Of a stretch of 64,000 bases of DNA, positions 50,199 through 63,928 are shown in pieces. The translations under genes and the position numbers were made by a program. The notes below the pieces were generated by a model, which saw nothing but the letters and a program-made list of their open reading frames with translations, was not told the DNA's origin and did no database searches. This DNA comes from Photobacterium angustum (lineage in GTDB: Bacteria; Pseudomonadota; Gammaproteobacteria; Enterobacterales; Vibrionaceae), in the NCBI RefSeq assembly GCF_002954615.1, contig NZ_MSCJ01000001.1, forward strand, positions 62,001-126,000. The letters are read 5' to 3'. The stretch's first letter is position 1, and every line of letters begins with the position of its first letter.

Positions 50199-50461
50199 GC
50201 GACCTCACTGACACGGAGCGAGCCACTGGCTAGCAACGAAATCAGTATTGTTCTTTAACAATTTGACCATGCAATCTGTGTGGGCACTCGTTGAAAAGTT
50301 AAGTCGAAAGATTTATCAATGATACTAGTGACCAATACAAATAACTCATCTCTTTATAGAGAAGGATTATTTGGCACAGTCAATTCAAATATCCTAACTA
50401 GCTTCTAGTTAGTGGTATTTAACAGTATTCATTGAGCCGGTTGAAAGACCAACAAAACTTT
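50199..50461 (+). promoter_or_regulatory. rRNA leader with boxA and 16S processing stem
   Basis: The leader holds the boxA antitermination element TGTTCTTTAACA (about 50249-50260). The left arm of the 16S processing stalk, GCAATCTGTGTGG at 50271-50283, is perfectly complementary to CCACACAGATTGC at 52034-52046 beyond the 16S gene. RNase III is expected to cut that duplex. Confidence 0.8.
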
Positions 50462-52005
<1,544 letters not shown>

Positions 52006-52104
52006 CCTAAAGACTTACTGTTTAATGCAGTGTCCACACAGATTGCTTGGTTAAAATGTAAGAGAGCCACTTAATGTTGCCCAACAACATTAAGTATGAA
52101 CATT

Positions 52105-52180
52105 GTCCCGTTCGTCTAGAGGCCTAGGACACCGCCCTTTCACGGCGGTAACAGGGGTTCGACTCCCCTACGGGACGCCA
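52105..52180 (+). tRNA. tRNA-Glu (TTC)
   Basis: A 76-base tRNA in the 16S-23S spacer. Acceptor GTCCCGT pairs with ACGGGAC, the anticodon TTC lies in CTTTCAC, and CCA is encoded. Confidence 0.97.
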
Positions 52181-52201
52181 CTTCTCTTTGAAGTGAAAAT
52201 T

Positions 52202-52277
52202 GGGTCGTTAGCTCAGTTGGTAGAGCAGTTGACTTTTAATCAATTGGTCGCAGGTTCGAATCCTGCACGACCCACCA
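52202..52277 (+). tRNA. tRNA-Lys (TTT)
   Basis: A 76-base tRNA. Acceptor GGGTCGT pairs with ACGACCC, the anticodon TTT lies in CTTTTAA, and CCA is encoded. Second of three spacer tRNAs. Confidence 0.97.
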
Positions 52278-52308
52278 TTCTTTCTCACGAAGGAATTAAA
52301 ACTATCGT

Positions 52309-52384
52309 GGGCGATTAGCTCAGTTGGGAGAGCACCTCCCTTACAAGGAGGGGGTCACTGGTTCGAGCCCGGTATCGCCCACCA
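52309..52384 (+). tRNA. tRNA-Val (TAC)
   Basis: A 76-base tRNA. Acceptor GGGCGAT pairs with ATCGCCC, the anticodon TAC lies in CTTACAA, and CCA is encoded. Third spacer tRNA. Confidence 0.97.
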
Positions 52385-52741
52385 CTCTCTAAAAGTTTTC
52401 TGCACGGAATTCGCAGATTTAATGAAGAATACCTTTGTTAAGTCCGCATTTTTTTCGCTGAAAATCGTTAGAAAGTGGTTATCGTTAGATAATTGCATGC
52501 TCTTTAACAATCTGGAAAGCTGACTAGTAAATTCAATCGATAGATTGATTTAAAAATGTTCTTCGAAAGAAGAACGAGTTCTCAAAACATACACATTCAA
52601 GTGTCTGTGTTTGCTTTCACTTTTTAAAAGTGAAGACAAATAAATGAGTCCGGCGAAAAACCAACGTTTAATACTTTCTTGATCGAAGTATTGAAGACAA
52701 ACCTTGGTTGTTTGAACATACGAAACCTCTTGGGGTTGTAT
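52385..52741 (+). promoter_or_regulatory. Spacer between tRNA-Val and 23S with boxA and 23S processing arm
   Basis: The 357-base spacer contains a second boxA (TGCTCTTTAACA, 52498-52509). At its end, GTTGTATGGTTAAG (about 52735-52748, running into the 23S start) pairs perfectly with CTTAACCATACAAC at about 55624-55637 to form the 23S processing stalk. No gene is seen. Confidence 0.78.
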
Positions 52742-55632
<2,891 letters not shown>

Positions 55633-55745
55633 ACAACACCCAAGGGGTTTTATACGGACTCCAAGTACACTTGAACGTGTAGAGAACACTAGTTACCTTT
55701 CCCAGATTGCTATTTATTGTCGAATGACAATAAATAAACCGAATT

Positions 55746-55865
55746 TGCTTGGCGACCATAGCGTTATGGACCCACCTGATCCCATGCCGAACTCAGTAGT
55801 GAAACGTAATAGCGCCGATGGTAGTGTGGGGTCTCCCCATGTGAGAGTAGGACATCGCCAGGCTT
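55746..55865 (+). rRNA. rrf: 5S ribosomal RNA, first copy
   Basis: About 120 bases from TGCTTGGCGACCATAGC to GCCAGGCTT, with the conserved CCCATGCCGAACTCAG and GTGTGGGGTCTCCCCATG. Helix I is GCTTGGCG with CGCCAGGC. Confidence 0.96.
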
Positions 55866-55908
55866 CAAATTTTAGTTTTTGTTGTTATAACAAGAACGGT
55901 AAAGAATT

Positions 55909-56028
55909 TACTTAGCAACCATAGCGCAGCAGAACCACCTGATCCCATGCCGAACTCAGAAGTGAAATGTTGTAGCGCCGATGGTAGTGTGGGGTCTCCC
56001 CATGTGAGAGTAGGACATTGCTAAGTTC
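55909..56028 (+). rRNA. rrf: 5S ribosomal RNA, second divergent copy
   Basis: A second 5S gene 43 bases after the first. The central and 3' parts are identical to copy one, but about 17 positions differ, nearly all in helices I and II. Helix I here is ACTTAGCA with TGCTAAGT, still fully paired. The gene looks functional, not decayed. Confidence 0.93.
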
Positions 56029-56059
56029 TAAATTGCATTATGCTGAATAGACACGCTGC

Positions 56060-56136
56060 GGAGCGGTAGTTCAGTTGGTTAGAATACCGGCCTGTCACGC
56101 CGGGGGTCGCGGGTTCGAGTCCCGTCCGCTCCGCCA
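56060..56136 (+). tRNA. tRNA-Asp (GTC)
   Basis: A 77-base tRNA. Acceptor GGAGCGG pairs with CCGCTCC, the anticodon GTC lies in CTGTCAC, the T-loop is TTCGAGT, and CCA is encoded. It is the distal tRNA of the rRNA operon. Confidence 0.97.
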
Positions 56137-56143
56137 CTTACAT

Positions 56144-56176
56144 TAAGCCCTAGTCGAAAGACTGGGGCTTTTTTAC
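56144..56176 (+). terminator. Terminator of the rRNA operon
   Basis: The stem AAGCCC(T)AG / CTGGGGCTT with loop TCGAAAGA and a following T-run lies just past tRNA-Asp. It is nearly the same as the hairpin after tRNA-Leu at 47603. Confidence 0.85.
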
Positions 56177-56207
56177 ATTTGGAATAAATGAGTTAAATGT
56201 ATTTGAG

Positions 56208-56301
56208 TGAGTTGGTAGTTCAGTTGGTTAGCCTCTTTATTGGAGAGCTTAGCGGCCTGTCAGACCGGTGGGGCGAGTTCGAGTCCCGTCTTGCTCTGCC
56301 A
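56208..56301 (+). pseudogene. Decayed tRNA-Asp-like sequence
   Basis: GGTAGTTCAGTTGGTTAG matches the D-arm of the tRNA-Asp upstream. CGGCCTGTCA, GAGTTCGAGTCCCGTC and a terminal TGCCA also match its anticodon, T and 3' parts. About 17 extra bases lie between the D-loop and the anticodon arm, the acceptor strands no longer pair, and the anticodon stem keeps only about three pairs. It cannot fold as a normal tRNA. Confidence 0.72.
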
Positions 56302-56309
56302 CTTCTTAA

Positions 56310-56342
56310 GAAGCCTCGCTAGTCATAGCGGGGCTTTTTTCG
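56310..56342 (+). terminator. Terminator after the pseudo-tRNA
   Basis: The stem AAGCCTCGCT / AGCGGGGCTT followed by a T-run. A further hairpin, AAAGCCCTG / CAGGGCTTT, lies at about 56370-56405. Confidence 0.8.
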
Positions 56343-56554
56343 TCTATAGTAAATAGATTAATTGTCTATTAATGAAAAAGCCCTGCTGAAGTCACAGGGC
56401 TTTGGTTTTACTTAGTTGCCATTGAAAATAGTTAAGATGATGTGAGACCTCCTTTCCTACTTTATCTGAGCTTTAATAAGTGAAGCTCTGAGCTTTGGTA
56501 ATAGTATCGTTGTTGGTTATATTTACCTCCTTGCTCTTATTTCAATGTTATGCC

Positions 56555-56941
56555 TTAAATTTGTTCATAGAGACCTGTATGTAATATCTCCTTTTGTTGA
56601 TTATCACTACGATCACGACGATATGCACGGTAACGTGATGCTAGGTAGGTAATGAGAGCTGAAAAAACAGTATAAGCCACTAAGAAAGTGATTGGTGAAT
56701 GAATAACGTTGTTAGAAAAGACCCAAATAACGCCACTGATAGTGATAGCTAATTTTGTGAGTACAGCAAGTACAAGGTAGCTCATGACATATTGAGGTTG
56801 GCGAATTGCCTGATAAGCAATGAAATAGCTTATTCCAACTGCGATAATGGCAAGGCTAAAGCCCACTGTAAATGAGTGGAAATGTTCGGTGAAAAGTATG
56901 GCTAAAACGATAGCTATGATACTAAAGATAATCTTTTTCAT
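56555..56941 (-). CDS. Hypothetical small membrane protein
   Basis: A 128-residue protein I do not recognise. It has about four hydrophobic segments (residues about 3-20, 23-43, 52-75 and 84-104), then a basic turn (RYRAYRRDR) and a short polar tail. The start has a plausible purine-rich site (AAGGAAATCGGT). It stands alone between the rRNA operon and the chitobiose cluster. The topology faintly recalls AtpI-like four-helix proteins, but no motif supports that. Confidence 0.65.
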   Translation of the reverse strand: MKKIIFSIIAIVLAILFTEHFHSFTVGFSLAIIAVGISYFIAYQAIRQPQYVMSYLVLAVLTKLAITISGVIWVFSNNVIHSPITFLVAYTVFSALITYLASRYRAYRRDRSDNQQKEILHTGLYEQI

Positions 56942-57183
56942 ACCGATTTCCTTGAGTGCGATAAATTTAACGCCTTTTAATCATGGACCTCAAATCGATA
57001 TTTTTATGTGATTGGGCTATCTATTTTTATTTTTAGACGGGGTTATTACTGTAAATGGGCTCGATATCAAATTTTTATATGGAGGTAAATAGAATGGCAA
57101 AATATAAAAGAAAAGGGTAACTGAATGGTTACCCTATAGCAAAGATCAGCGGTGTGATCTGCTAAAACAACAGCTATGATTGT

Positions 57184-58596
57184 TTAAACAGAAAGGAATG
57201 CTTTTAATTGAGCAAGTACTGCTTCTGCTTGCGGTTGATCTTCCATTTCAACAAAGATACGGAGTAATGGCTCAGTACCAGAGAAACGTGCAATCGCCCA
57301 ACCACCATTCTTAAAGTAAACTTTCGCTCCATCGGCATAGCTTACTTTTTCGATTTCATAGTCAAAATCAGGCAATGCTTTTTCTACATAGATCTTGTTG
57401 TAAAGACGCTCACGATCAGCTGGTTTAAAGGTACAATCGCCTTCTGCTGTGTAGGCATAGCCAAAGCGCCCATAGATCTCACCAAGTAATTCAGACAATT
57501 TCTTACCTGTAGAGCTGATCATTTCGACCAGTAAACTTGATGCGAATACACCATCTTTACCTTTGATATGACCACGGATTGTTAAACCACCTGAGCTTTC
57601 TCCACCAATGAGAGAATCATCAGCTTCCATTTGTGAGCTAATGTGCTTAAAGCCTACTGGCACTTCAAATGATTTCTCACCATAAGCTTTTGCAACTTTA
57701 TCTAAAAGGTGGGTGGTTGCGATATTACGTACTACCGATCCTTTCCAGCCTTTATATTCAAGCATGTAGTAATAAAGTAGAAGTAGTACTTCATTCGGGT
57801 GAATAAAGTTACCTTTCTCATCAATAATACCTAAACGATCAGCATCGCCATCAGTACCAATACCGATGTCATAACCTTCGTGAGCGACAAGGTGCTTTAA
57901 ACGGTAAAGCGTTGCAGCACTCGGAGATGGCATTAAACCACCAAACCCTGGGTTTTCACTGTCGTTGATCACGTCAACATCACAGCGAGCACTGATTAGT
58001 ACCGTTTGTAGTGCATTTTTTGCCACCCCAAACATAGGATCGATAAGAACGCGAAGGTTTGCTTTTTTAATCGCTTCCATATCGATGAAATCAATAATTG
58101 AATCAACAAACTCGTTCATTGGATTGATGATTTCAACTAACTTATCGTTTTGTGCTTGTTCAAAATCAACACGTTTAACATCCGCATCGGTTAACACTGC
58201 GATTTGTTGTTCAATCTTTTGAGTAATGATTTCATCAGCATCACGACCGCCTTCAATGAAGACTTTGATGCCGTTGTAATCTGCGGGATTGTGAGACGCA
58301 GTAATACAAGCTGAATATGTCGCACCTGTTTGTTTGGCTTTAAACATTACAACAGGGGTTGGTACGAACTTATCGATGAAGCTACATTTAATGTTGTTAC
58401 CCGCTAAAACTTCAGCAAACCACGTTGCGGCTTTATCGGATAGAAAACGACGGTCGTAACCAATAATGAAACCATTTTCAGTTACTGACTCTTTGATCAT
58501 GATGTTAGCAAGGGCCTGAGCCACTAAGCGTACATTTGCTTGAGTAAACTCTTCACCAATGAAAGCACGCCATCCACCTGTTCCAAACTGAATCAT
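57184..58596 (-). CDS. Phosphohexomutase, chitobiose cluster (phosphoglucomutase/phosphomannomutase family)
   Basis: A 470-residue alpha-D-phosphohexomutase. The catalytic serine is Ser101 in ITASHNPADYNG; the metal-binding loop is GTDGDADRLG and the sugar loop GGESSGG. FSGTEPLLRIF near the end binds phosphate. In Vibrio chitin clusters this mutase follows chitobiose phosphorylase and probably converts GlcNAc-1-phosphate to GlcNAc-6-phosphate. It is the last gene of the cluster here, 62 bases after chbP. That substrate is inferred from position; the fold fits glucose-1-phosphate too. Confidence 0.9.
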   Translation of the reverse strand: MIQFGTGGWRAFIGEEFTQANVRLVAQALANIMIKESVTENGFIIGYDRRFLSDKAATWFAEVLAGNNIKCSFIDKFVPTPVVMFKAKQTGATYSACITASHNPADYNGIKVFIEGGRDADEIITQKIEQQIAVLTDADVKRVDFEQAQNDKLVEIINPMNEFVDSIIDFIDMEAIKKANLRVLIDPMFGVAKNALQTVLISARCDVDVINDSENPGFGGLMPSPSAATLYRLKHLVAHEGYDIGIGTDGDADRLGIIDEKGNFIHPNEVLLLLYYYMLEYKGWKGSVVRNIATTHLLDKVAKAYGEKSFEVPVGFKHISSQMEADDSLIGGESSGGLTIRGHIKGKDGVFASSLLVEMISSTGKKLSELLGEIYGRFGYAYTAEGDCTFKPADRERLYNKIYVEKALPDFDYEIEKVSYADGAKVYFKNGGWAIARFSGTEPLLRIFVEMEDQPQAEAVLAQLKAFLSV

Positions 58597-58658
58597 GGAG
58601 GAACTCCTATTTCTCTCTCAAATAAAAAGAGGGAGGTGAATTCACCTCCCTAACCGTT

Positions 58659-61064
58659 TTAGCCCATTACAACTGTAACAGTATTGGTTGTGCCTTCAGC
58701 TTGAGGAGCGATTGCGCCTTCGACTGTTTCACCGTTTAGCGTTATAGATTTAACGCCTTTACTTACACCATTTGGGTTTTCAACTTTAATGTTGTAAGTC
58801 GCGCCACGCCATTCACGAGTCACTTCAAAACCAGGCCAGCTTGTTGGAATACAAGGATTAACAGTTAGACCTGCAAAGCCTGTTTGTACACCTAGGATAA
58901 AGTTAGTCACGGCAAAATATGCCCAACCAGATGTACCTGTTAACCATGGGTGGTTTGCACGACCGTGATCTTGGTGATCACGTCCCATGATGAACTGAAC
59001 GTATGAGTAAGGTTCTGCAATACGTTTTTCAATGATGTCGTTTTGGTTGTATGGGTTAAGTGCATCGTAGAACTTCATTGCACGATCACCACGACCTAGT
59101 TTCGCTTCAGCCACCCATGCCCATGGGTTTGGATGTGAGAAGATAGCACCGTTTTCTTTCACGCCTTGATATACGCGAGTAACGAAACCGATATCATCGT
59201 TAGGGGTTGCGAATGATGGCGCATTTAGGTGTAGACCGTATTCAGAGAATAGGTTTTCATCAACGGCATCCATTGCTTTCTCACCACGATCTTGTGATGC
59301 CATACCAGAAAGCACTGCTAGGGTATTTGACTCTAAGTGAATACGACCTTCAGTCTGTTGCGCTGTACCGATCTTGTCACCGTCTTTAGTTAGACCACGG
59401 ATGTACCAGCCACCTTCGTCATCCCATAGGTGTTTTTCACACGCTTCACGCACGTTTGCTGCCATTTCAGTGTATTTAGCAACATCTGCGTCTTTACCTT
59501 GATGCTTAGCAAGCTCGATGAATTCTTGTAATGCCCAGAAGTGAAGGAATGACACCATTGCTGACTCACCGCCACCAAGGTTTAGACAGTCATTCCAGTC
59601 TGCACGAAGACCTTTACAGATACCTGTGCGGCCTACGTATTCCGCTGAGAAATCGAGTGCGGCTTTCATGTGCTCATAAACAGATGCATCACCGCCGTCA
59701 GCGTATGGGATCACTTCGTCAATGAAGCTCTCTTCACCTGTTTCTGTTACGTACTTACAGATTGTTGGTACTAGCCATAGGTGGTCATCAGAACAGGTAT
59801 CTTCGATACCGTGGATCTTATCTGCATCACTTGGGGTTGGAACAACTGTTGGTGATTTTGATGGCTCAACATCAGCCATGTCTGGATCGAACCAATCTGG
59901 ATCAAATAGGTGTAGGCCGTAACCTGCTTTAACTTGACCACGTAGTAAGTCAACAAGACGCTTACGTGTCATCTCTGGGTTTGAGTGAGGAACAGAGATT
60001 GCATCTTGTGCGGTATCACGGTAACCAAGACCTGTACGACCGCCCACTTCGATAAATGATGCGAAGCGTGACCAAACCACACATGTTTCAGCTTGGTATA
60101 GAGTCCATGCGTTGATCATGGTATCTAGACCTTCGTTCGGTGATGTCACCTTGAACTTGTTACAACGGCTGTTCCAGTGTTCTTTAATTTCAGCAAATGC
60201 AGCATCGACGGCAGCGACATCTTGGTATTTTTGACGTAGGCGTTGACCTTCGTTTTTACCGACACCTAGGATGTAGCTAAAGCGTACTTCTTCACCCGGT
60301 TGGATAGTGAATTGCTTGTGTAGTGAGCCACAGTGGTTGTAACAGGTTTGTACGTGGTTAGAACAACGTCCTTTTTCAACCGCAATAGGGTTAGCTTCAT
60401 CACGGTAAGCACCAAGGAAAGTGTCACGTTGACCATCATAGCTATCAGGATCAAATGTAGAAGCTAGGTAGTAGAAACCTTCTTTCTCATTGGTGTTGTA
60501 GTAAAGATCATATTCAATCACGCCATCTTCATAAGATGTACCAGCTGAGTACAGGCTCATCTGGTGGTTTTGGTTATCAGATTGAATGTGGCTGAAAGAG
60601 AACTCAACAAATGAGAATGCACTAATGGTGCGCACTTCATCTGTCGTATTTTTAATTACAACATCCCAAACTTCAGCATCTTCGCCTTTTGGTACGAATA
60701 ATGTTTTAGTTGCTTCAATGCCATTGTAGTCACACTTAAACTTAGAGTAAGACAGACCATGACGCACTTCATACGATGCTTCATCTAGGCTTTTTGCTAC
60801 TGGTTGCCATGAGATTGACCAGTAATCGCCTGTCACATCATCACGAAGGTATACGTAGTGTCCAGGGCGATCAAATGTCGCATTTGGACGGAATTTCGTT
60901 ACGCGATTGTACTCTGGAGATTTGTAGAATGAGTAACCACCTGCGTTTTGTGAAATTACTGTACAGAATTTCTCTGTACCTAAGTAATTTGTCCATGGTG
61001 CTGGGACATCAGGACGAGTGATAACATATTCTCTGTTGTCGTTGTCAAAATAACCGTATTTCAT
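58659..61064 (-). CDS. chbP: N,N'-diacetylchitobiose phosphorylase (GH94)
   Basis: An 801-residue GH94 phosphorylase. It splits (GlcNAc)2 with phosphate into GlcNAc-1-phosphate and GlcNAc in the cytoplasm, saving one ATP. The catalytic aspartate is Asp492 in RADWNDCLN, the same number and overall length as I recall for the characterised Vibrio proteolyticus enzyme. The N-terminal beta-sandwich (about 1-270), the linker helices and the (alpha/alpha)6 barrel are in the usual order. No signal peptide is present. It lies between the hexosaminidase and the mutase in a cotranscribed cluster. Confidence 0.95.
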   Translation of the reverse strand: MKYGYFDNDNREYVITRPDVPAPWTNYLGTEKFCTVISQNAGGYSFYKSPEYNRVTKFRPNATFDRPGHYVYLRDDVTGDYWSISWQPVAKSLDEASYEVRHGLSYSKFKCDYNGIEATKTLFVPKGEDAEVWDVVIKNTTDEVRTISAFSFVEFSFSHIQSDNQNHQMSLYSAGTSYEDGVIEYDLYYNTNEKEGFYYLASTFDPDSYDGQRDTFLGAYRDEANPIAVEKGRCSNHVQTCYNHCGSLHKQFTIQPGEEVRFSYILGVGKNEGQRLRQKYQDVAAVDAAFAEIKEHWNSRCNKFKVTSPNEGLDTMINAWTLYQAETCVVWSRFASFIEVGGRTGLGYRDTAQDAISVPHSNPEMTRKRLVDLLRGQVKAGYGLHLFDPDWFDPDMADVEPSKSPTVVPTPSDADKIHGIEDTCSDDHLWLVPTICKYVTETGEESFIDEVIPYADGGDASVYEHMKAALDFSAEYVGRTGICKGLRADWNDCLNLGGGESAMVSFLHFWALQEFIELAKHQGKDADVAKYTEMAANVREACEKHLWDDEGGWYIRGLTKDGDKIGTAQQTEGRIHLESNTLAVLSGMASQDRGEKAMDAVDENLFSEYGLHLNAPSFATPNDDIGFVTRVYQGVKENGAIFSHPNPWAWVAEAKLGRGDRAMKFYDALNPYNQNDIIEKRIAEPYSYVQFIMGRDHQDHGRANHPWLTGTSGWAYFAVTNFILGVQTGFAGLTVNPCIPTSWPGFEVTREWRGATYNIKVENPNGVSKGVKSITLNGETVEGAIAPQAEGTTNTVTVVMG

Positions 61065-61105
61065 TGCTTTTTAATCCTTAAAAAATTTCACTCTACTGTG
61101 CGTGG

Positions 61106-63034
61106 TTATTCACAGTGGCGGTAATTAATACCAGCCTTGTCCAGGTAGCTAAGTTGACCTTTTAAACGTGCTTTGAAGTCATCCCAGTTACGATGTTTAG
61201 GGTCGCTCCAGCAAATCTCCGAGACTGCCAGTAAGCGGGGGTAAATCATATATTCAAATCGGCTTTGGTTATTTACTAATTCTGACCAAAGGGCGGTTTG
61301 AATGCCTAAAATGTGCTGCCGCTCAGAGTTTTCCTCGGATAGATCACTGAGTGGGTAATAATTGTAAACTTTATCGAGGGGTAACTTTCCAGCCCAATCA
61401 ACACCTGCTTCATCTGCTGAGTAACCTTGAGCTAAATCCAAGTACGTCGCTTGCGCTGGTTGCATCACAATGTCGTAGCCTTTTTGGATACATTCCAATC
61501 CAGCCTGTTCACTTTGCCATGAGAAGATGATGGTATTTTTACTGACCTTCTCACCATGGGTTGCTTCTTCCCAACCCATCATGCGCTTACCTTTACCTTC
61601 TAGTACTTCTTCGGCAAAACGTAATAGGTGCCCTTGCAGCTCTTTGGGATCGTTATAGTCATGCTCTGCCATGAATTTTTGGCAAGCAGGGCTATCTGTC
61701 CAAACACCGACAGGGACTTCATCTGCACCAATATGAACGAAAGGTGCAGGGAATAGATCGCAAATCTCAGAAAGTACATTACTAATAAAGCTGTAAGTGC
61801 CTTTTAGCGCAGGAGATAAGATGTTATCGCTATAGTTTTGAATGCTGCGATAGACAGATTTATCATCTGGATCAATCAATAAATCAGGGAGTGATAAAAT
61901 AGCAGCACGACAATGGCCAGGGATATCAATCTCAGGAATGATCATGATTCCACGGTCAGCGGCATACGCAATGACATCACGAATTTCTTGTTTTGAATAA
62001 AATCCACCATAGCGTTGAGCAATATGACTAAACTGGGGAGCGAGCACTTCATTTGGCCCACGCCAAGCACCGATGCGAGTGAGTTCAGGGTATGCATCAA
62101 TTTCAATACGCCAGCCTTCATCATCGGTTAAATGCCAATGAAAAGTATTAAATTTGTAGCGCGCTAATTGATCAATAAGGTGCTTTATACGATCAACAGG
62201 GTGAAAGTGGCGACCACAATCGAGCATCATGCCGCGATAGCTAAAATGCGGTTTATCATTAATATCTACCATTGGGATCTGGTAGGTGCTATCAGCTTGA
62301 TGCGATGGTTTACTTGGTATTAATTGAAGTAAGCTTGAAGTCGCGTAGACAAAACCAGATGCTGAATTAGCTTGGATCCAAACGTTATCGTTTTCAACTA
62401 ATAAGCGATAGCCTTCATCTGCGATGTCTTTATTTACCGCGTAATGGATGTTGCCTTGTTGTTTAACCGATACGTGTTCATTCAATAAGGTATTGAGCTC
62501 TGCTTGTAACCAATTTACTGCACCTTGCGCTAATGTGGGTGGTGTTGAAATTGCAGTATGTTGATTTATATGAAATGAGCCCTGTAATTGCGTTATCTTG
62601 TTAGGTTTAGGGATCAAAGCAATATCAGCCGCTTGGACTGGTAGCGGTGTGTTATAGCGTTCAACAGCAGGTTGATCGAGATTGATAGTACTGATGTCGA
62701 CTTTTAATGGCTTAATGTACTCTGCGGTCGATGCTAATGAGATAAAGGCATCTAAAATGCCGTCATCATAAAGCGTGAATGGTGCAGTACCGACCGTGAA
62801 TTCGGTATAAAAAAGACCATTTGCAGGCAAATTGTCTGTGGCTGTTAATGTACAGTAACTCCCCGTTTGGCTGATAACGCCTTTGCTTAACGTCTCTGCT
62901 CTAACGAAACGATTAAACAAAAAGTGTAATGACCAATTTTGTAGTGGAGTATCGGTTAAATTATGTAAGCTTAATGCAAAACGAGATTCGTTTTCTTTTT
63001 TATCGATTACAGTTAAATCAAGGCGGTAACTCAT
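61106..63034 (-). CDS. Beta-N-acetylhexosaminidase (GH20)
   Basis: A 642-residue GH20 enzyme that removes terminal GlcNAc from chitooligosaccharides. The catalytic Asp-Glu pair is in HIGADEVPVG; RGMMLDCGRHF and NTFHWHLTDDEGWRIE line the active site. A GH20b-type domain precedes the barrel. No signal peptide is seen, so it is likely cytoplasmic. Two consecutive ATGs follow GGGGGA; the second (63034) has the better spacing. It follows the kinase gene closely and precedes chbP. Confidence 0.94.
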   Translation of the reverse strand: MSYRLDLTVIDKKENESRFALSLHNLTDTPLQNWSLHFLFNRFVRAETLSKGVISQTGSYCTLTATDNLPANGLFYTEFTVGTAPFTLYDDGILDAFISLASTAEYIKPLKVDISTINLDQPAVERYNTPLPVQAADIALIPKPNKITQLQGSFHINQHTAISTPPTLAQGAVNWLQAELNTLLNEHVSVKQQGNIHYAVNKDIADEGYRLLVENDNVWIQANSASGFVYATSSLLQLIPSKPSHQADSTYQIPMVDINDKPHFSYRGMMLDCGRHFHPVDRIKHLIDQLARYKFNTFHWHLTDDEGWRIEIDAYPELTRIGAWRGPNEVLAPQFSHIAQRYGGFYSKQEIRDVIAYAADRGIMIIPEIDIPGHCRAAILSLPDLLIDPDDKSVYRSIQNYSDNILSPALKGTYSFISNVLSEICDLFPAPFVHIGADEVPVGVWTDSPACQKFMAEHDYNDPKELQGHLLRFAEEVLEGKGKRMMGWEEATHGEKVSKNTIIFSWQSEQAGLECIQKGYDIVMQPAQATYLDLAQGYSADEAGVDWAGKLPLDKVYNYYPLSDLSEENSERQHILGIQTALWSELVNNQSRFEYMIYPRLLAVSEICWSDPKHRNWDDFKARLKGQLSYLDKAGINYRHCE

Positions 63035-63043
63035 CATTCCCCC

Positions 63044-63928
63044 TTAAAGCTTATATAAATCGTGATTGCCACGTGCCATAGCAATCGCGCCATCCATAGC
63101 ATCACCTTGCGGTGTTGCTATACGTTGCTGCATAGGTGGTACTAGCCATGCGTGAATACGTTCTGCAATGCTTCCCATCAAGCAAATCTTGTCTGCGCCA
63201 CGTTGGATAAGTGCATTCATCCACATTTCTATATCGCGCGCTGTTTGCGATAGCATATCTATCGCGAGTTTATCGCCTTGTGCTGCATGGGCAAAAATGC
63301 TCGGTGAAAACTGACCATAATCACAAGGACGTGCTGCTTTTGACCACAATACAATATTGTCGATATCATGATTAAAATATTCGAGTACTGAACGAGCAAG
63401 CGGTGTTTGTTCAACAATACCATCAACACTTAATAGTACTTGTTGGATCAAACGCAGACCCATAACAGCACCGCCGCCTTGATCTGAAATCGGGAATTCA
63501 CGACCGCCAACCACATGCTGTTGACCATCTTTTAATAAGATCCCACAAGAGCCAGTACCAGCAATTAAGATCGCGCCATCTTTACCTCCCCAAGCACCTA
63601 AACAAGCACCATACGCATCGGTATTTAATGTTATGGCACCGTAAGGGTGAGGCTGTTTCATGAAGTTATACCAAGCCTCTTGTTGTTCAGCGCCTGCGAG
63701 TGCTAGGCCTACTGACATATAACGAAAATGGCTATTATTAAGATTTGCTTGGCTGGCCGCTGTTGCTATCGCATCATTGATCGATGCCATTGCGACAGCA
63801 CTGCCTAATAGAATATTCGCACTACCCGTTTTTGCTTCACCTAAAGTATTACCATCAAGATCACAGATGCGTGCACGGCAAGATGTACCACCGCCGTCAA
63901 TGCCAACTAAGTAACGAATATCAGCCAT
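63044..63928 (-). CDS. gspK: Glucosamine/N-acetylglucosamine kinase, BadF/BadG family
   Basis: A 294-residue ASKHA-fold kinase from the ATG at 63928, with AAGGAGC upstream. It shows the phosphate-1 loop YLVGIDGGGTSCRARICD, the GTGSCGILL loop and GGREFPISDQGGGAVMG. The homologue at the same place in Vibrio chitin clusters is described as a specific glucosamine kinase (GspK); use on GlcNAc is possible. The start overlaps the end of the upstream gene by eight bases, which implies coupled translation. Confidence 0.9.
   Translation of the reverse strand: MADIRYLVGIDGGGTSCRARICDLDGNTLGEAKTGSANILLGSAVAMASINDAIATAASQANLNNSHFRYMSVGLALAGAEQQEAWYNFMKQPHPYGAITLNTDAYGACLGAWGGKDGAILIAGTGSCGILLKDGQQHVVGGREFPISDQGGGAVMGLRLIQQVLLSVDGIVEQTPLARSVLEYFNHDIDNIVLWSKAARPCDYGQFSPSIFAHAAQGDKLAIDMLSQTARDIEMWMNALIQRGADKICLMGSIAERIHAWLVPPMQQRIATPQGDAMDGAIAMARGNHDLYKL

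Noticed and set aside
56208..56301. A second functional tRNA-Asp
   Set aside because: The acceptor strands do not pair and about 17 extra bases interrupt the D-arm to anticodon-arm junction.
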